64,000 bases of DNA from Sipunculus nudus (Eukaryota > Annelida > Sipuncula > Golfingiida > Sipunculidae). Each line of letters opens with the position of its first letter. Position 1 is the stretch's first letter. This document shows, piece by piece, positions 13,440 to 27,200 of the stretch. The translations under genes and the position numbers were made by a program. Location: NCBI GenBank assembly GCA_026874595.1, contig CM049308.1, forward strand, positions 21,987,867 to 22,051,866, given 5' to 3'. The notes below the pieces were generated by a model that did no database searches, had not been told where the DNA came from, and worked only from the letters and a program-made list of their open reading frames with translations.

Positions 13440-14995
13440 CCGTTAACTATACTGGTAAGCATAGGCACAGAAAACAATCTGAAAATGCAAGATATATTGA
13501 TATCCCCTGGAGGGTCCATGTGAACAAGAATGAAACAGTGCAACAATTTAATCATTACTTATCACACAGTAACAGCTTGTACTAATCATAACATTTACGT
13601 TTTTCTGTATAACAGGTCTGATTTTCCCTAGGCTTTGAAAGTATGCCACACACACATGGATTACAAAGTATTTGACGGGCTGGTTTAATCAAACGGCTCC
13701 CTGGGGAGCGAAACAAGAGTTTCAGATAATTCATTTTCTCACGGTAAGACAACATACTAATAATCAAAAGTTGGGCAACCCTATGGAGCTAATACACTGC
13801 AGGCACTAGGAGTCATTTCACAAGCTTAAGTATTCAGTAGCAAAAGTTTAATAAGGCGACTGGTACGTGCTCCCAGGTGATCAGGGAGTCCACTTAATCC
13901 TTTATCGTAGCTGACTGATACCTGGCCGGCCTCACACTGATGGTCCCTATATGACCCCCACACTTATTTACCCTGATTGATTTATTGCCTAAAGAGAACA
14001 TGACTCAATATCTTGATAGGGATAATAAGATCTTATCTATGTCAAGATTTTTTCCCGAGTATATTTAATGGCCCCCTCCCTCCCCTCCCCAAGAAAAAAA
14101 TAAGCCCTGTTAGTTAATAATAACTGTGAGATAATATATCTGGATCAATCTTATTGTCAGGGGTTGCCGACTTGCAGGTTCTCTCGTCAAACTCGAACTC
14201 CAGGCAGATGTTAAGACGATGTTTAATCAATATATATCAAAGCCGTACAGGTTCGCACCATGCACATACATTAAAAATATATTGAAATAGCAGGCTACTG
14301 GAGACTGACTACCAGGTGCCCTCCCTCAATACTTATACTATCCAGAGGCCCGAGTGAGGACCTGAACGAAACAAGGGCTACAAGGCTGATGCTGATATCA
14401 TTATCTGTCCACTACAGAGTAAATGTGTGTTTCCTGTCTGCTCTTAAAATGCCTATTAAGCAAAGACTATTATAATTTCAACAATAAATATTACCTTCCC
14501 AGATTACTCAAGGAACACTTAATCAGTGATACTAATTGTGACGTAATCACCAATTAGGGTTAAATAGTACTGAGAAATAAACTTAGATTATACTATGTGG
14601 ATTTTAATTTATCAACTGAAAAATGATTAATAACTGGAAATTTAAATAAGGTAAGGTATCATGACATATATGTACTTACAGAGAACACAGAGGCCCACCT
14701 GATACTATATTATTCTAAGAAATATAAATTAGGACCTGCTTGCATATAAAGAAATATACTTTGACAGAAAACACTCTATATATATCCATATGGGATATTG
14801 AGCATTGCCGTCAGGAGCCATCAGTGTCAGCGCACAGGCGCTGGGCTGGTGGCATTGCCTGGCCGCTTACGCTTACGCAACAGGCTGGGGCGACAGGGAC
14901 CAGAGCTAATTGATAACAGCTGGACTTCAAGTGTACGCTGAGACCTGGGTGTACAAGTGCGTACTCTGTAACATTATAAGAAAACATTTTCCACA
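13440..14995. other. No gene identified; a GC-richer island at 14,810-14,960
   Basis: The island contains GCGCACAGGCGCTGGGC and CTTACGCTTACGCAAC with several CpG, unusual for this window, but no splice-bounded frame was found. Confidence 0.2.
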
Positions 14996-14999
14996 GATA

Positions 15000-15300
15000 T
15001 TCAACATTTCCGATGTTCCCTGGATCATTAGTAATTAGATCAATGTTCCCTTGACCAATTTTCCTCAGACAAACATTGCTTATAGGAAATTAAATCCTTG
15101 AACAATATTCCCAAAACTTTATGTTCTTCTGGCTAATGTTCCCCTAAACAATATTCTGTACCAATATTCTCTTGGTTAATAGCCTCTATCCCAGAAGACC
15201 AATATCCCTGAACTAAGTTTCCCCAAAATAACATATTTATTTCCAGTCCATGCAAATTCCAGATGCCATTATTCCCTATGCCAATATTCAACCTATGTCT
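15000..15300. repeat. Decayed edge of the 29-bp minisatellite
   Basis: Words such as CCAATATTC and GAACAATATTCCC recur in degenerate form, so this is an eroded copy of the array at 15.6-16.46 kb. Confidence 0.5.
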
Positions 15301-15336
15301 ATTTCCTGATGTGGTTCTTTGAGGGCTAACATTATT

Positions 15337-15520
15337 TTCAGTTTAATCTGCATGTAGTTTCCCTTGATGTAGTTTCAATGCACTTTAGAGAGTTAGACAT
15401 GTCAAGAAGACAGAATTTACAGGATCTGTTGTTTGGCCAGTCTGAATGTCTCCTCCTGGTCTGAGAGCATATCAGGCTCCGCACAGTGGTGACACATCTC
15501 AACTGGCCTGTCTGACTTGG
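15337..15520 (+). repeat. Duplicated segment, copy 1
   Basis: About 184 bp, nearly identical to 16,609-16,790, including GTCTCCTCCTGGTCTGAGAG and CAGGCTCCGCACAGTGGTG. The offset is about 1,270 bp. Confidence 0.9.
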
Positions 15521-15599
15521 AGAGAGTATATCAGACGAACAATATTCATTGGATGTTTACTCCAAGGAATATAAACCTCAGCTGCTAAATTCTCTGGAC

Positions 15600-16460
15600 C
15601 ATTTTTTCCAGGGCCAATGTTCTCAGAACCAATAATCCTGAATCAGTGTTCCCTGAACATATATTCCCTGAACTAATTTTTCCTGGACCAAGTAATTAAT
15701 GATCTTTCAACCATGCAATGTTTCCTAGACCAATATCCCTTTGATCAATGTTTCTTTGACCAATTATCAAAGGACATTATTCCCTGGACCAATGTTCCTG
15801 AACCAATATTCCCTGGACCAATGTCACTGAACCAATATTCTCTGGACTGGTATTCCTGAACCAATATTCCCTTGACCAATGTTCCTGAACCAATATTAAT
15901 ATTCCCTGGACCAATGGCACTGAACCAATATTCTCTGGACCGATATTCCTGAACCAATATACCAAAGGACCAATCTTCCTGAACCAATATCCCCCTGAAC
16001 CAATATTCCCTGGACCAAGGTAACTGAACCAATATTCCCAGGACCAATGTACCTGAACCACTATTCCCCTGAACAAATGTTCCTGAACCAATATTCACCT
16101 GAACCAATATTCCCTGGACCAATGTTCCTGAACCAATATTCCCTGGAAAAATGTGCCTGAACCAATATTCCCCTGAACCAATGTTCCTGAACCAATATCC
16201 CTGGACCAATGTATCTGAACCAATATTCCATGGACCAATATTCCTGTGCCAATATTCCCTGGACCAATGTTCCTAAACCAATATTCCCTGGACCAATGTT
16301 TCTGAACCAATATTCCCTTGATCACTTCTCCAGTAATGAATTTTCCCTAGACCAATATTCAATGGAACATCATTTCTTGAACCTATATTCTTTTGACCAT
16401 TGTTCCTGTGACTAATATTCTGAGGAACAAAAGATTCTAACTGATATTCCTTGATCAATA
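15600..16460 (-). repeat. 29-bp minisatellite
   Basis: About 25-30 copies of a 29-bp unit that is itself two related halves, CTGAACCAATATTCC and CTGGACCAATGTTC. It opens overlapping frames on both strands, which are artefacts. Confidence 0.9.
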
Positions 16461-16608
16461 TTCTTAAATGCTGTAGTCAAATACCCCAAGAACCTTATTT
16501 CTTCACAATAATAGAAAATAATAGATTTATTATTTCCAAATCATTTTCCTGTGTCAGTATTCCCCTTAACTTACTTCCTGTTGTAATAAATAAATAACTT
16601 ATATTAAT

Positions 16609-16790
16609 TTCAGTTTAGTCTGCATGCAGTTTCCCTAGATATAGTTTCCTTGCACTTGAGAGAGTTAGACATGTCAAGAAGACAAAATTTACAGGATCTG
16701 TTGTTTGGCCAGTCTGAATGTCTCCTCCTGGTCTGAGAGCATATCAGGCTCCGCACAGTGGTGACACATCTCAAGTGGCCTGTCTGACTG
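16609..16790 (+). repeat. Duplicated segment, copy 2
   Basis: Direct repeat of 15,337-15,520. Each copy follows minisatellite sequence, so a composite unit of about 1.27 kb (minisatellite plus segment) was duplicated. Confidence 0.9.
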
Positions 16791-16799
16791 GGTGTGAGT

Positions 16800-17416
16800 A
16801 AATGGCAAGGGCATTGTCAATATGGATGGTGGCATGGTATCCATCCAATCTGTCACTGAATGAGAAAGTGTGGAAGCCCTTCAGCAGGGCTGAGTTGAGA
16901 GGACTCCATTCTAGTACACTCTAGCAAAGCCACTGCATCACATAATCACTACCCTGAAAGGTCAGACTACATAAACATTACCACTTGACTTAGGGAATGT
17001 CAAAATTGATAGTGCAAGCACCCACTCAAAGTGCTATACAATACCACAGCATTGTCTGTGCATGAGGCACAATGATTGACAGCTGCCAATCACAACTTAT
17101 GGCCACTCAGCGGCAGTGTACAAATTGATGTGTTGTTGGCTAGATCTGGACTGTGGGGTCATTTGTCTGATTTTAACAGCTGATTGCTACTACTTAGCCA
17201 CACCTGGGGGTCCTGACATTCACTAAATTAGCCCAGAGCCACTCAAGCCCTGGAGTCCCGGAGAAATTATAATCATCCCCCCTCCTGATGAAAAATGGAT
17301 CAACCCAAGTGTATGTGAAGTAACACATAATGACATTAATCTTTGCACAACTGGAGGGGGCTGTCCTGTAATTTATCTCCCCACTGTGCTTGCTGACTGG
17401 TTGAGCACTGGAGAAG
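16800..17416 (+). promoter_or_regulatory. Upstream region of the secreted-protein gene
   Basis: Non-repetitive sequence with balanced composition leading to the TATA box. It is the likely proximal promoter by position only; no specific factor site is claimed. Confidence 0.3.
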
Positions 17417-17425
17417 TATAAATAG
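17417..17425 (+). promoter_or_regulatory. TATA box of the IGFBP/Kazal-like gene
   Basis: A TATAAATAG sequence lies about 540 bp upstream of the first ATG of the secreted-protein gene on the same strand. Initiator-like YYANWYY sequence follows 30-40 bp downstream (around 17,452-17,460), so transcription would start near 17,450 and leave a long leader. A possible 5'-UTR intron could use a GT at about 17,623 and the AG at 17,944-17,945, but this is inference. Confidence 0.55.
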
Positions 17426-17957
17426 GAGGAGTGCTGTCCTGGGAATGCTCCATTCATTCTGCCAGCCCTGCCTTTCTGAAGGCTGTCCTGTTTCAACCCA
17501 GTACTATCAACTTCATCAGACAGGCAGGGGGGACACAACAATGAACACAAACTAATTAGCAGCAACTCCTGTCAACTGAAGATCACTCACTGAAGAGGAC
17601 TCACAAGTTATTCACTCTGACCAGGTACTGGCAGACGATATTGATATTCCATTTTCTGTAAGTTTGCATTTGATCCTTGGAACACACAGCTGGACTTTGG
17701 GACCATTGAGGCCTTGAACTCAATAGCACCCGCCAGTGGAAAGAATTTCATTTACGTGCTTTATATGTGTGTAGGCACAGGAACTTATCCGTCAAGTCCA
17801 GTTCGGGTCCCAGTAAGAGGTGGACGCACCTTCCGCCCACTTAGGCATGACAAAGCCAACCGCAGGGAAATCAGCATAACATTAATGTGCCATTGCCCCA
17901 CAGGGGTGCACCCACGATACATGGCTGAACTTTCTTGAGCTACAGTTGCTGGATGTT

Positions 17958-18213
17958 ATGACTACAAAACCAAAGATGGAGCTTACTTGTGTCTTTGCGA
18001 GTTTACTTTTCATGTTGGCCATCGTGGACGGCCAATCGTATCGTGTAGCCAAGAGAAATACTTTTAACTGTGACAAGCACTGTGATGTGCGGAAGTGTCC
18101 CCTCATCACCAAGGATACCTGTAGTGGACATATCGTAAAAGATCGCTGTGGATGCTGTCCACAATGTGAACCCTTACATACTGCTACGATATTAGCAACT
18201 ACAACTCCTGCAG
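17958..18213 (+). CDS. Coding exon 1: signal peptide and half IGFBP domain
   Basis: The exon encodes residues 1-85 plus one base of codon 86 and ends at CAG|GTGAGG. After the signal peptide comes a short segment ending AKR, a possible processing site, and then the eight-Cys IGFBP-type subdomain. The second half of a full IGFBP N-terminal domain (four more Cys) is not present in this exon or the next. Confidence 0.85.
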
Positions 18214-21200
18214 GTGAGGTTTTAACAATTGTTAAATATTTCAATTTCAATAAAATCATTTAAAATACACTAATCTGAACGATGCACATCACTACTAACA
18301 TCATCCTATTGTAAGCTTCATTGCATTGTAATCATAAGATTATTTATTTATAAAGACTTTAAATGTGCATTTTCCACCCAAAAAAATTTGTGTAACAGAT
18401 GAATATCAATTTTGTAATATTTCAGTTTCAATAATTTCATTAAAAATACATTCATCTGAAAGATGTATATCACAGCTAATGTCATCTACTGCATTATTTG
18501 TAAGTACATTTGAAGCAACTTAAAATAAAATATTCATAATTTATTCATATATATGGTACCTCTAATTGTAAACTTCCAACTTTTCAAGCAGATGATCATT
18601 TATTTATTCACTTATCTCACTATTTGTGATGATATAAATTTTAAAAAATCAAATAAATGTAACTTGTAGAGGTTTAGTTGTTAAATGTGCAAAACATACA
18701 GCAAATAATCGCGAAAATGAAACCTTCCGGAATAAGATGCCCTATCAATTAAGATGACCTCTGAAAACAACCTCACCTGTGCCTTGTTTCAAAACTGGCC
18801 CATACATTAGCCATACTCACAGGCTGTGATACATATCGACTGTGATCATTCATAATTTAATGACCAGTAATTAGTAAGGTTTTGTAGGATTTTTTTCCTA
18901 AATTTTTAATCGATACATAGCCTCCTATACTTAGATTTTACAGGTTCTGGTGCAAACGCGAAAATGAAACCTTTGTGAAATGTTCAAAATAAATTAATTG
19001 CGAAATTTCAGCCTCGCGAATATAAAACCATCCACAGTATCCACTATACAATAACCACTTCCTACATTCACCTCTCTTTATCTATATAATTCCCTGTTTC
19101 TGCTTGCTGTAAATCCTCTTTATAATATCTAGATTTCTGTACCTGGTCTATGTAATCCTCATTGGATCACCTGCTCTACTGAATGAGTGTTATAAATTCT
19201 GCTGACTTTGTGATCAGCCTCCAGCCTTTTTACAGGCAATATCTCCTTACATTTTGTATCTATAGTGTACATGTTAGAGAACAATAGCCAGATCATTATT
19301 GCTGATGAAGCCAGCTAATTCTCAAAGAGATTGCTGATAGGCTAATCAGCAAAAAAATGACTAAAATATGTGTACAATTCAAAGAATAATGAAAGATAGA
19401 AGGAATAAGTACTATATTCCATTCCATTAAAGGAAACACAACAGTTGATATTTATTTAAAAACCAGATTACTTTGAAAAATTTCCTGTCAGTAACTCACC
19501 TAGGCCCATTTATTAAGAAACCAGAACCAATACTTGCCAAAAAAAAAATGGAATGAAACAATTAACTTAATATCTGAAAATCTATTTTTATCTTACATGT
19601 TGTCTGAAGTGACTGGTCAATGACACTTTTTGACAGACGTTGATTGGATGATTACAGTACTTGGTACCATGAATATGATAAAATACAATGTCAGCCAAAA
19701 GAAACCATTCCATGCACTCTGTCAGTCTTTATAAAAATATACCCATTAAGTTGCAAAGTATACATTTTAAAAGTTTGAATCAAATGTCTGATTGTCTACT
19801 GAAGGAGTGCACAGAATGTCCAGCCATTGTAAGGAACTAAACAAAAAGTATTAGCATTCCATAATTATCAATAAGAAACGGCAGATGCCCATTTTGGATG
19901 GACTATGGAACATGTGTTATGTTGAAGAGGTTGTGGCTATGGTTTCAAGAAGACAAATAAGTGACCCATGGTTCGTGAGGCTCATTAGATCACAAGCATG
20001 AGGAGTTATGGGTTCCTCTCTATATATTAGGGACTGCTGTCTATTACAGCAATATGAGGCAGTCCAGTGAATGGTATATTTAAGTTCTCCTCCTTATTCA
20101 CCATTGCAAGAAAAAACTGGTTCTTCTAGTGACTGTTGTTAAGAAGTTGCACCCTATTTCACATTTAATGTTTTATCACTTGTTACAGCACTATGTTAAG
20201 GCACTATCAATGGTGCCCACATAATTTCTATAATACAAAAGATTTTCTCAGGTGTATACACTAGTGACTGACAAAAGAATTCTGGAGTTATATAAAATGT
20301 GACGGAGTAAAAATAAGAATATTTCAAGAATTTAAATTTTGAATATTAGTAGCTGATTGACAAATTCTAGAATGAAATTGTATTGACAGGTTTGTCATTA
20401 ATTATAATATATCATCATATTAAATATGCACAGCGAAACAAAATCGTTCATAAAACACTATATTAAGCTAGATTTTTGGCATACCCGGACCCGTATTTCA
20501 AATATCTCATGATTACCAAAGAGCATAATGTATGGGAAGCCCTTTTTGAAAACACCAGTCAATACATGGAATCAACCTGATATACAAAGTAAGGCTCACT
20601 CTACATGGTTTCATTTTACTTAGTTTTATTCATATTGTGCAAAAAAACAAGAATTTGATACCAACACAATTATTAGGCCAACCACAGCTAATATACTTAA
20701 TATAAATCCAGCTACAGCCTGACTTGACATATTGATAAGAGAATCAATAACCAGGAATCAATTATAAATGATTTTAATAATGGACATTACACGGGTGAAT
20801 AATGTCACTTTTTTATGATACAAAGGTGCCACTCTTGAGCTGAAGTGATGAGCTGATTATTTGTTCCCTTGTTAGTCATCATGTCAATGTCAACTCAAAA
20901 GAGTGATGTGCAAAGGTTGAGTCACACATTGATGAATAATGCAATTAACAGTGGAGTAAATCTATATACTTACAGTTAGGGTAACAGTTCAAATGATTTG
21001 TCATATTTGCTTTCTCAAATAAACTTAGGCTCCAAAATAGGATGTCAAATTCAGTAAGGGTGCATGCTGAGTTTATCCTGATTACCGGTACTTAAAAATA
21101 CATGCAGTTTCACTATTCAAACATATGTATAGTGAAAAATGTACAATCTTTTGGTACTGCAAATTTTACGGTGGTAACTGCTTCCATTTTTTAATGCTAT

Positions 21201-24200
21201 TTTAATCTAATGTACATCTACATGATCCCATTTCAGTTAATGATTGCCTGACATGTATAGGGCGGTTTAGCAACCTTCCTCTCCTTTAATCCCAATGTTG
21301 AGAAGGCCCAATGACTACCAAACCTGCAGGTTAAGGTGTGTACCTGTTATGTGCTATTTTGGAACAAATTTTCCAACTTGTACTTGGAACTTTACAGTAA
21401 CAATATACCAACTTCAGGGTGCAAACACTGAGGAATCCCCCAGAGGCACACTTGTTTGTGAGTAAAACACAGCTATAGGGCATTTGAACCTGTACGGCCT
21501 TTTTCTGGGTTAAGGGCTGACCATGTTAATGATACTAGTAGTTTACTGAAATCTAATCTAATGATTTGAGTCCTGTGCTCTTACCCTAGCAAAACCACAG
21601 AACTCACTCAAATATGAATGTAAATTTTAAAATAACCAACAAGTTAGGCTGCTTGATATTCAAGGACTTTCATTCTAAAATGTAAGTCTTTGCATTTAAA
21701 TTACAGGGAGTCATCATATTATCCAAAATATGAAAAAAGCCCAGGCAGAATGTGTTCATATTAACAGTTTAACCATCAGGGATTTTTAAAAGCTTTTGAT
21801 CAAGTAAACCAGTGAAGTGCACTCGGATGTACTGGCTCACATTTGAACCCAAACCTGTCTGACGCACTCATTGTTACTGTTAAAATAATCAGGATAGGTT
21901 GCCACTGAACCAGTGACATCATGGGACAGCTCTTTTGACCTTTTGCAAAGGGTACAAACACCTTGTTGTAAATTGATGCACCAATTCCAATTGTTCATGA
22001 GACAGACTTGGCAAACTGCAGCCACAAAGGTACACTTAATGTCACTTCTAATTCTAAAGCTGCCATTTACTAGTATTGCTTAAAATAAATATTTAACTGA
22101 TGTATTGTATGTTTTACCAGGTACAAAGTGTTCAGTATATTGCCCTAAATTCACACATAAGCACTTCAGTGAATGTGTTAACTAATATTCAGGGAAAATA
22201 AAGCATGCCTCTACCAAAGTGTCAAAGTCACACAAGAATGTAAATATTGTGAATATGTATTACTGAAGTATACAGTATTGTTACCAGTAATGTATAAACA
22301 AACCCCAAACAAAAGTAAACTATTTTGTATACAGGTGTTAGGGTGGAAAACTGATCCATATAATGCCTGAACATTGTTACAGTGGACTGACACTTGATAC
22401 AGATTTTATATTACACAGGACTAAAACCTTTTAGTTATATTGTCATAAAAGGTTAACCTCTAGGTATTGTTCTTTACTTAGCATGGTATACCAAATAGCT
22501 TACAGATTACTGACTCGCAGAACTACCTTGAAAAACTCATGTTAATAGAACTACTCTGGTCTCTCAGAAGCTAAATACAAGAACTGGACACAGTATACAA
22601 AGTCATGACAAATATAGGATTTTCATTAGTCCTGGTAACATGGAAAAAATCACATTTGGATGATTTATTTTTATTGGGCAACTTCAAATCTGGCATTTGA
22701 AGTTTTGACAATTTCAGATTAAGCACACACTAACATTAAACCATATGTATAATATAATCTTAAAAATGTAGATAATCCAACAGACATAATCATAAGAGAA
22801 AGAACATTATCACTGGCAGAATGGCGATGACCATTTGTGCAAAGAGCACAGACTGTCATTTCCATTGGTTACTGGTAGGTGAGCCCAATGGCAGAGTGGG
22901 CAAGCCTGCGTAATAGAAAGATAGTTGGTGTACTAACTGGAACATAGCATCCTGCAAGCAAGCATGATATTGCTAAGTAAAGACAGTTAGACAGCTTCTG
23001 TGAAACAGTGTTCAAAGATATTTCATCAAATGTGAGGTTAGGAAAAAAATATGTTATAACCTGCTCAATTACTGTATGGAAACTGAGAAATACTGTCATA
23101 GAGCACCTTGAATACTAATATATATATACTGGTACAAGGTACACCGAAACAATTAATTACATGATGTACTATCATAACTCTTTAATTGCTTTATAAAAAC
23201 AATGGCAAGTTCAAGAGCATCAAGTATAGAGTCACTTAGTGCTTATATTAAGAAGCACAAAGTCCAGATGTAAAAACCATAATGCTCACTTATACCCCCT
23301 CTGTATCAAAATGAGCAGTTCCAGGCCATGGGAGGAAGTAGCCCATTTATAGCTGAATAGGGGTGAAAGGCCATTTGTTATCTTGATTGATTCCTCCTCA
23401 TGTGCCAGGCAGATTATGCTGACATCCCCTGTTCACCTCCATGATTTATATGTTACAAGATTAGGACAGATGAGTTTATTGCATGTGAGTGGGATACTCC
23501 AGGACTTGCATGCATGTCTCTTTTATTTGAAGCTGTATTTAAGAACAAGAATATTGATCCCAAAGTAATACAGTCCATAGGCCAGGGAGGTGAATGTATA
23601 ACAGGCGTGTACCACATCTTTCGGCCAGGCAAACATTTTTTAAATTTATTCATAAATCTAATGAAATTTACATAATCATATAATACAGGGTGGAGCATGT
23701 CCAAAGCATGTACCACATATGCCATCAAACATTTTCAAAATCTATTTATAAATTTATTTAAATTCAAATAATCATATGTGCTTATAGAAAATTTATCAGC
23801 TGATTTCCTGACAGAAAAAATGTAATTTCACTTATTTTAACAAAAAAAAGGTTGTTTATTTTTTTTCTCCAGAATGTTTTTTTTTCTACCATTTTCTAAG
23901 CTACAATTTGCTTTAGTTTCCTACAATCTGCTGTAATAATTAAGGGTGTAACAATGTATGAATTAATGCATTGAATTGCAAGCCCTTGATTAAATTGTAA
24001 TTGATTATTAACCTCTGAATCTATTCATTTCGATAATTTTTTTTGCATGTATCATCCTGACGTTCTCTGTTAGCTCTCAAATCTGACAGAGCAGTTCGTT
24101 CTGACAAAGATCTTTACTGTGTATGCGCCCTAAATCTGCTTTAACTGTTCGCTGGTGGACCACTCCACTTGCAAAGAAACTTATGGCAGCGACAGAGAGA

Positions 24201-27200
24201 GAGCTAAATTTTTTTCTTTTATTTACTGAAAATTACTAACATCTATTTTGCTAAAAATGCTTTTTATTTTTCAAAAAGTCTAATAAATTACAACTTAAGG
24301 AAAAGAATTTAGGAAAATGGGAGGGGGTCCAACCGAGGAGGACTGATAAAAAAAAAAAAAAAAAAAATACCCCAAGGTCTGGAAAATGGGGGGTCCAGGC
24401 CAGAAAAATTGGGCTGAAACCCTTAAAAAAGTTCTGGTGACTAAAAAAGGGGGTGTCAGGACCCCCCACACTCTCCTCCTGGATTGATTCTGGGCTTACA
24501 AGTTGGCTATCATCCAGTCACCTGTGTGGAATATGATTCTGTTCATGTGTTCAGAAATTAAACAAACAGGCAAGGAGATTGACCAATATGCCTATTAAAA
24601 ACGGAATTTTTCTCACACACATTATAGGTGCTGTTAGATAGTACACAAACATATCTAATGATTGGTCTGGTTTATTTTAAGTGACAGTGTACCAGCAGAC
24701 CATGAGGCATTGTCAAAAATCACGAAAATATTTGCATCCTCACAGAGCCTTATAGTGTTACCCTCCATACAAGACTGAAAGGCACTCTGACACTGGCTGG
24801 AGACCCAAAATGGTGTTATCATTCAACAAACTAAAGAACTGATCCACAAAAACAGGACCAGTTATTCTGTAGAACTGTTTTTTTTTTTTTTTTTTTTTTG
24901 TTCGTTGAGGTCTTATGATGGACAACACAGTCACCATATGGAAAGACTGCCATTTTTAGCACAATTACTGCTTAATCATTACATGTTAAGTGTAAGAAAG
25001 CAGTCTATATTTTTACTACCCCCAGTTCAGCTGCCAACATGACACATGTATTATTACTGCAGCTGAGACATGTGATACCTTACATAGCTGACACCATTAG
25101 TAAATACAGCACCACTAAAAAAACAGTCTCACCCCCATGGGTTTTCGTAATTGTATGCCTTGGAAAGCAGTAAGACATCTGCTCCTGATTTACTAATACA
25201 GTTATACTTCACATGAATGACATGATGTTGTTAGGGCTCCACCTTCATTCTTAAAGTGCTTGCCCATTAGGCAAGTAACAGCTATCTTTTACCTGCCCTT
25301 CATAAATTTGGACTTTCCCTACAAAAATCAGTAACTGTGGCCAGGTTGAAAAGTTTTGCCAGTTTTATTATATTTTTGAAAATTAACAGGTAATTATTAA
25401 CGATAAGTATGAATGGGAAAAAGATATTGGGAATTTTATTAAAATTTAAGGTAAAGGTTTATACTAAATCCACTCACCAAATTGGAAAAGTTAAGCAGTG
25501 ACTTTGTTTGCCCTATCACTATTTTGTAAATCTTTACTTACCCAGGGCAAGCAAGCAACCATTAATGTCGAGTCCTGGTTGTGTTAGATTCAAGGAAAGG
25601 GGGGGGGGGGGGGGGGGAGTTGGCAACTGAAAGTCTGTGATCATGCTCTAAAATTTTCATGTTTTCACATGGTGAGGCACTTATTTGAAACAGACTTTGT
25701 ATGCAAGAAAAACCATAACAACATGAACCAAAATTCATATTTTGTAACCTAATGGGTTCTCCTTGATCTTGTATAGCATAAAGAGTCACAAACCCAACCT
25801 CTGATGATTAAACTTTTACACATCATTCATACAGACAAGTCATATTATTAGGGCTGAAATCCCCTAATTCCCCATTGTAACACTATACAAAATCTCACGA
25901 TATGGTACATGATATAATACACATATATATTAAATGATAGATAATAATCAAGATTTAATGCTGAGTTTTTCCTTATGGCAAGGTAATATGCTTACTCTCA
26001 AATGAGTCATTTCAAAACCATAAATAAAATAGATTTCCACACAAGTAGCCGAGCAGATGATATTTCTAACCAATAACATTTCACCTGAAAGCAACATGTA
26101 AGTGCCCAGGTCAAAATCTATCTGCAAAGAGGATAAATGGTGGCAAGGGGATGAGCATGGGCAAAGTTTAGAGTGGGATAACTCTTTCTACAGACCACAC
26201 CCAAATGCCAAACCTACTGCCAGATTAAAATTGGTACCCCTCATGGACCTATAGTGGTTGGCTTCATATCTGTGAGGTTAAATATTTGCAATTCTCACTT
26301 CTTAGGTGTTATGCTAGGGTTTCATTTCTGTGATTTACAATACAGTAACTTACACAGTGTATATAACCATTATTATATCAATCTTATAACATGCATGCAA
26401 AATCTTAACTATCGTATAAGCAGCCTAGGAACACTGAACAAGCGAAATTATTGATGAAATAGTGGCAGATGTGCAAAAGAACTGGTATCATTTAAATTAT
26501 CAAACTTTGAACTACAGAAAACGCAAATATTTATATACATGCTAATATTGACAATACGGTATGTCACAATATACGTGAGTTGCCATTGAGACCACAGAAT
26601 AAATTACTTTACACCTGTGCACTGTGGCATCTTCTTCACAAAATTTTATTTGTGCAATTATTTACCTTTATTTCTACAAATTTGAATCCTCGCAAACAAA
26701 AAGGTAACCACTGTATGGATCATTATTACTGTAGTCAAATTTTCCCAGCTGAGGTGACACAAAATGCATTAAATCAGGAACTGAATACACTAGGAATCCC
26801 AGTGTACTAAATTTCCCAATCATCCAGGATCTACATCTTAAAATACCATCATCAACCAACATCTTTAAGCCAGAAAGGATGTTTATTCTCATCATTTTTC
26901 CTCTAAAACCTCATTGATTCCTCACTGATTCCACACCAGACATTTCATCCTGACAGTTATTGCCTGCTTAACATGCCCCCTGCCACAGGTTAGCCATCAG
27001 CGGGTATTTAGTTACATTCAAGTGTGACACTCCAATTGAGAGTAATTGTACACAGGGGGTATAAGCATCCTTCCATATAATTACGCTGAATCACCAGCTA
27101 TAACAGGTTAGGTTACCGTGGCATATTTAATAATACCAAGTACCCACCTGATCCATCCTTCTTTGCCTCTTAAATCTGTCATGTCTTTATATTTGTCACA

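Noticed and set aside
15745-16325. Gly/Trp/Gln-rich frames on the - strand
   Set aside because: They are the 29-bp minisatellite read in several frames.
17194-17565. 123-residue frame on the - strand
   Set aside because: It is antisense to the TATA-box promoter region and leader, with no domain or splice support.
19306-19340. Possible hammerhead ribozyme core (CTGATGA)
   Set aside because: No GAAA and no closing helices in the needed positions.
22869-22960. tRNA-like stretch GCCCAATGGCAGAGTGGG
   Set aside because: No B box or cloverleaf follows.
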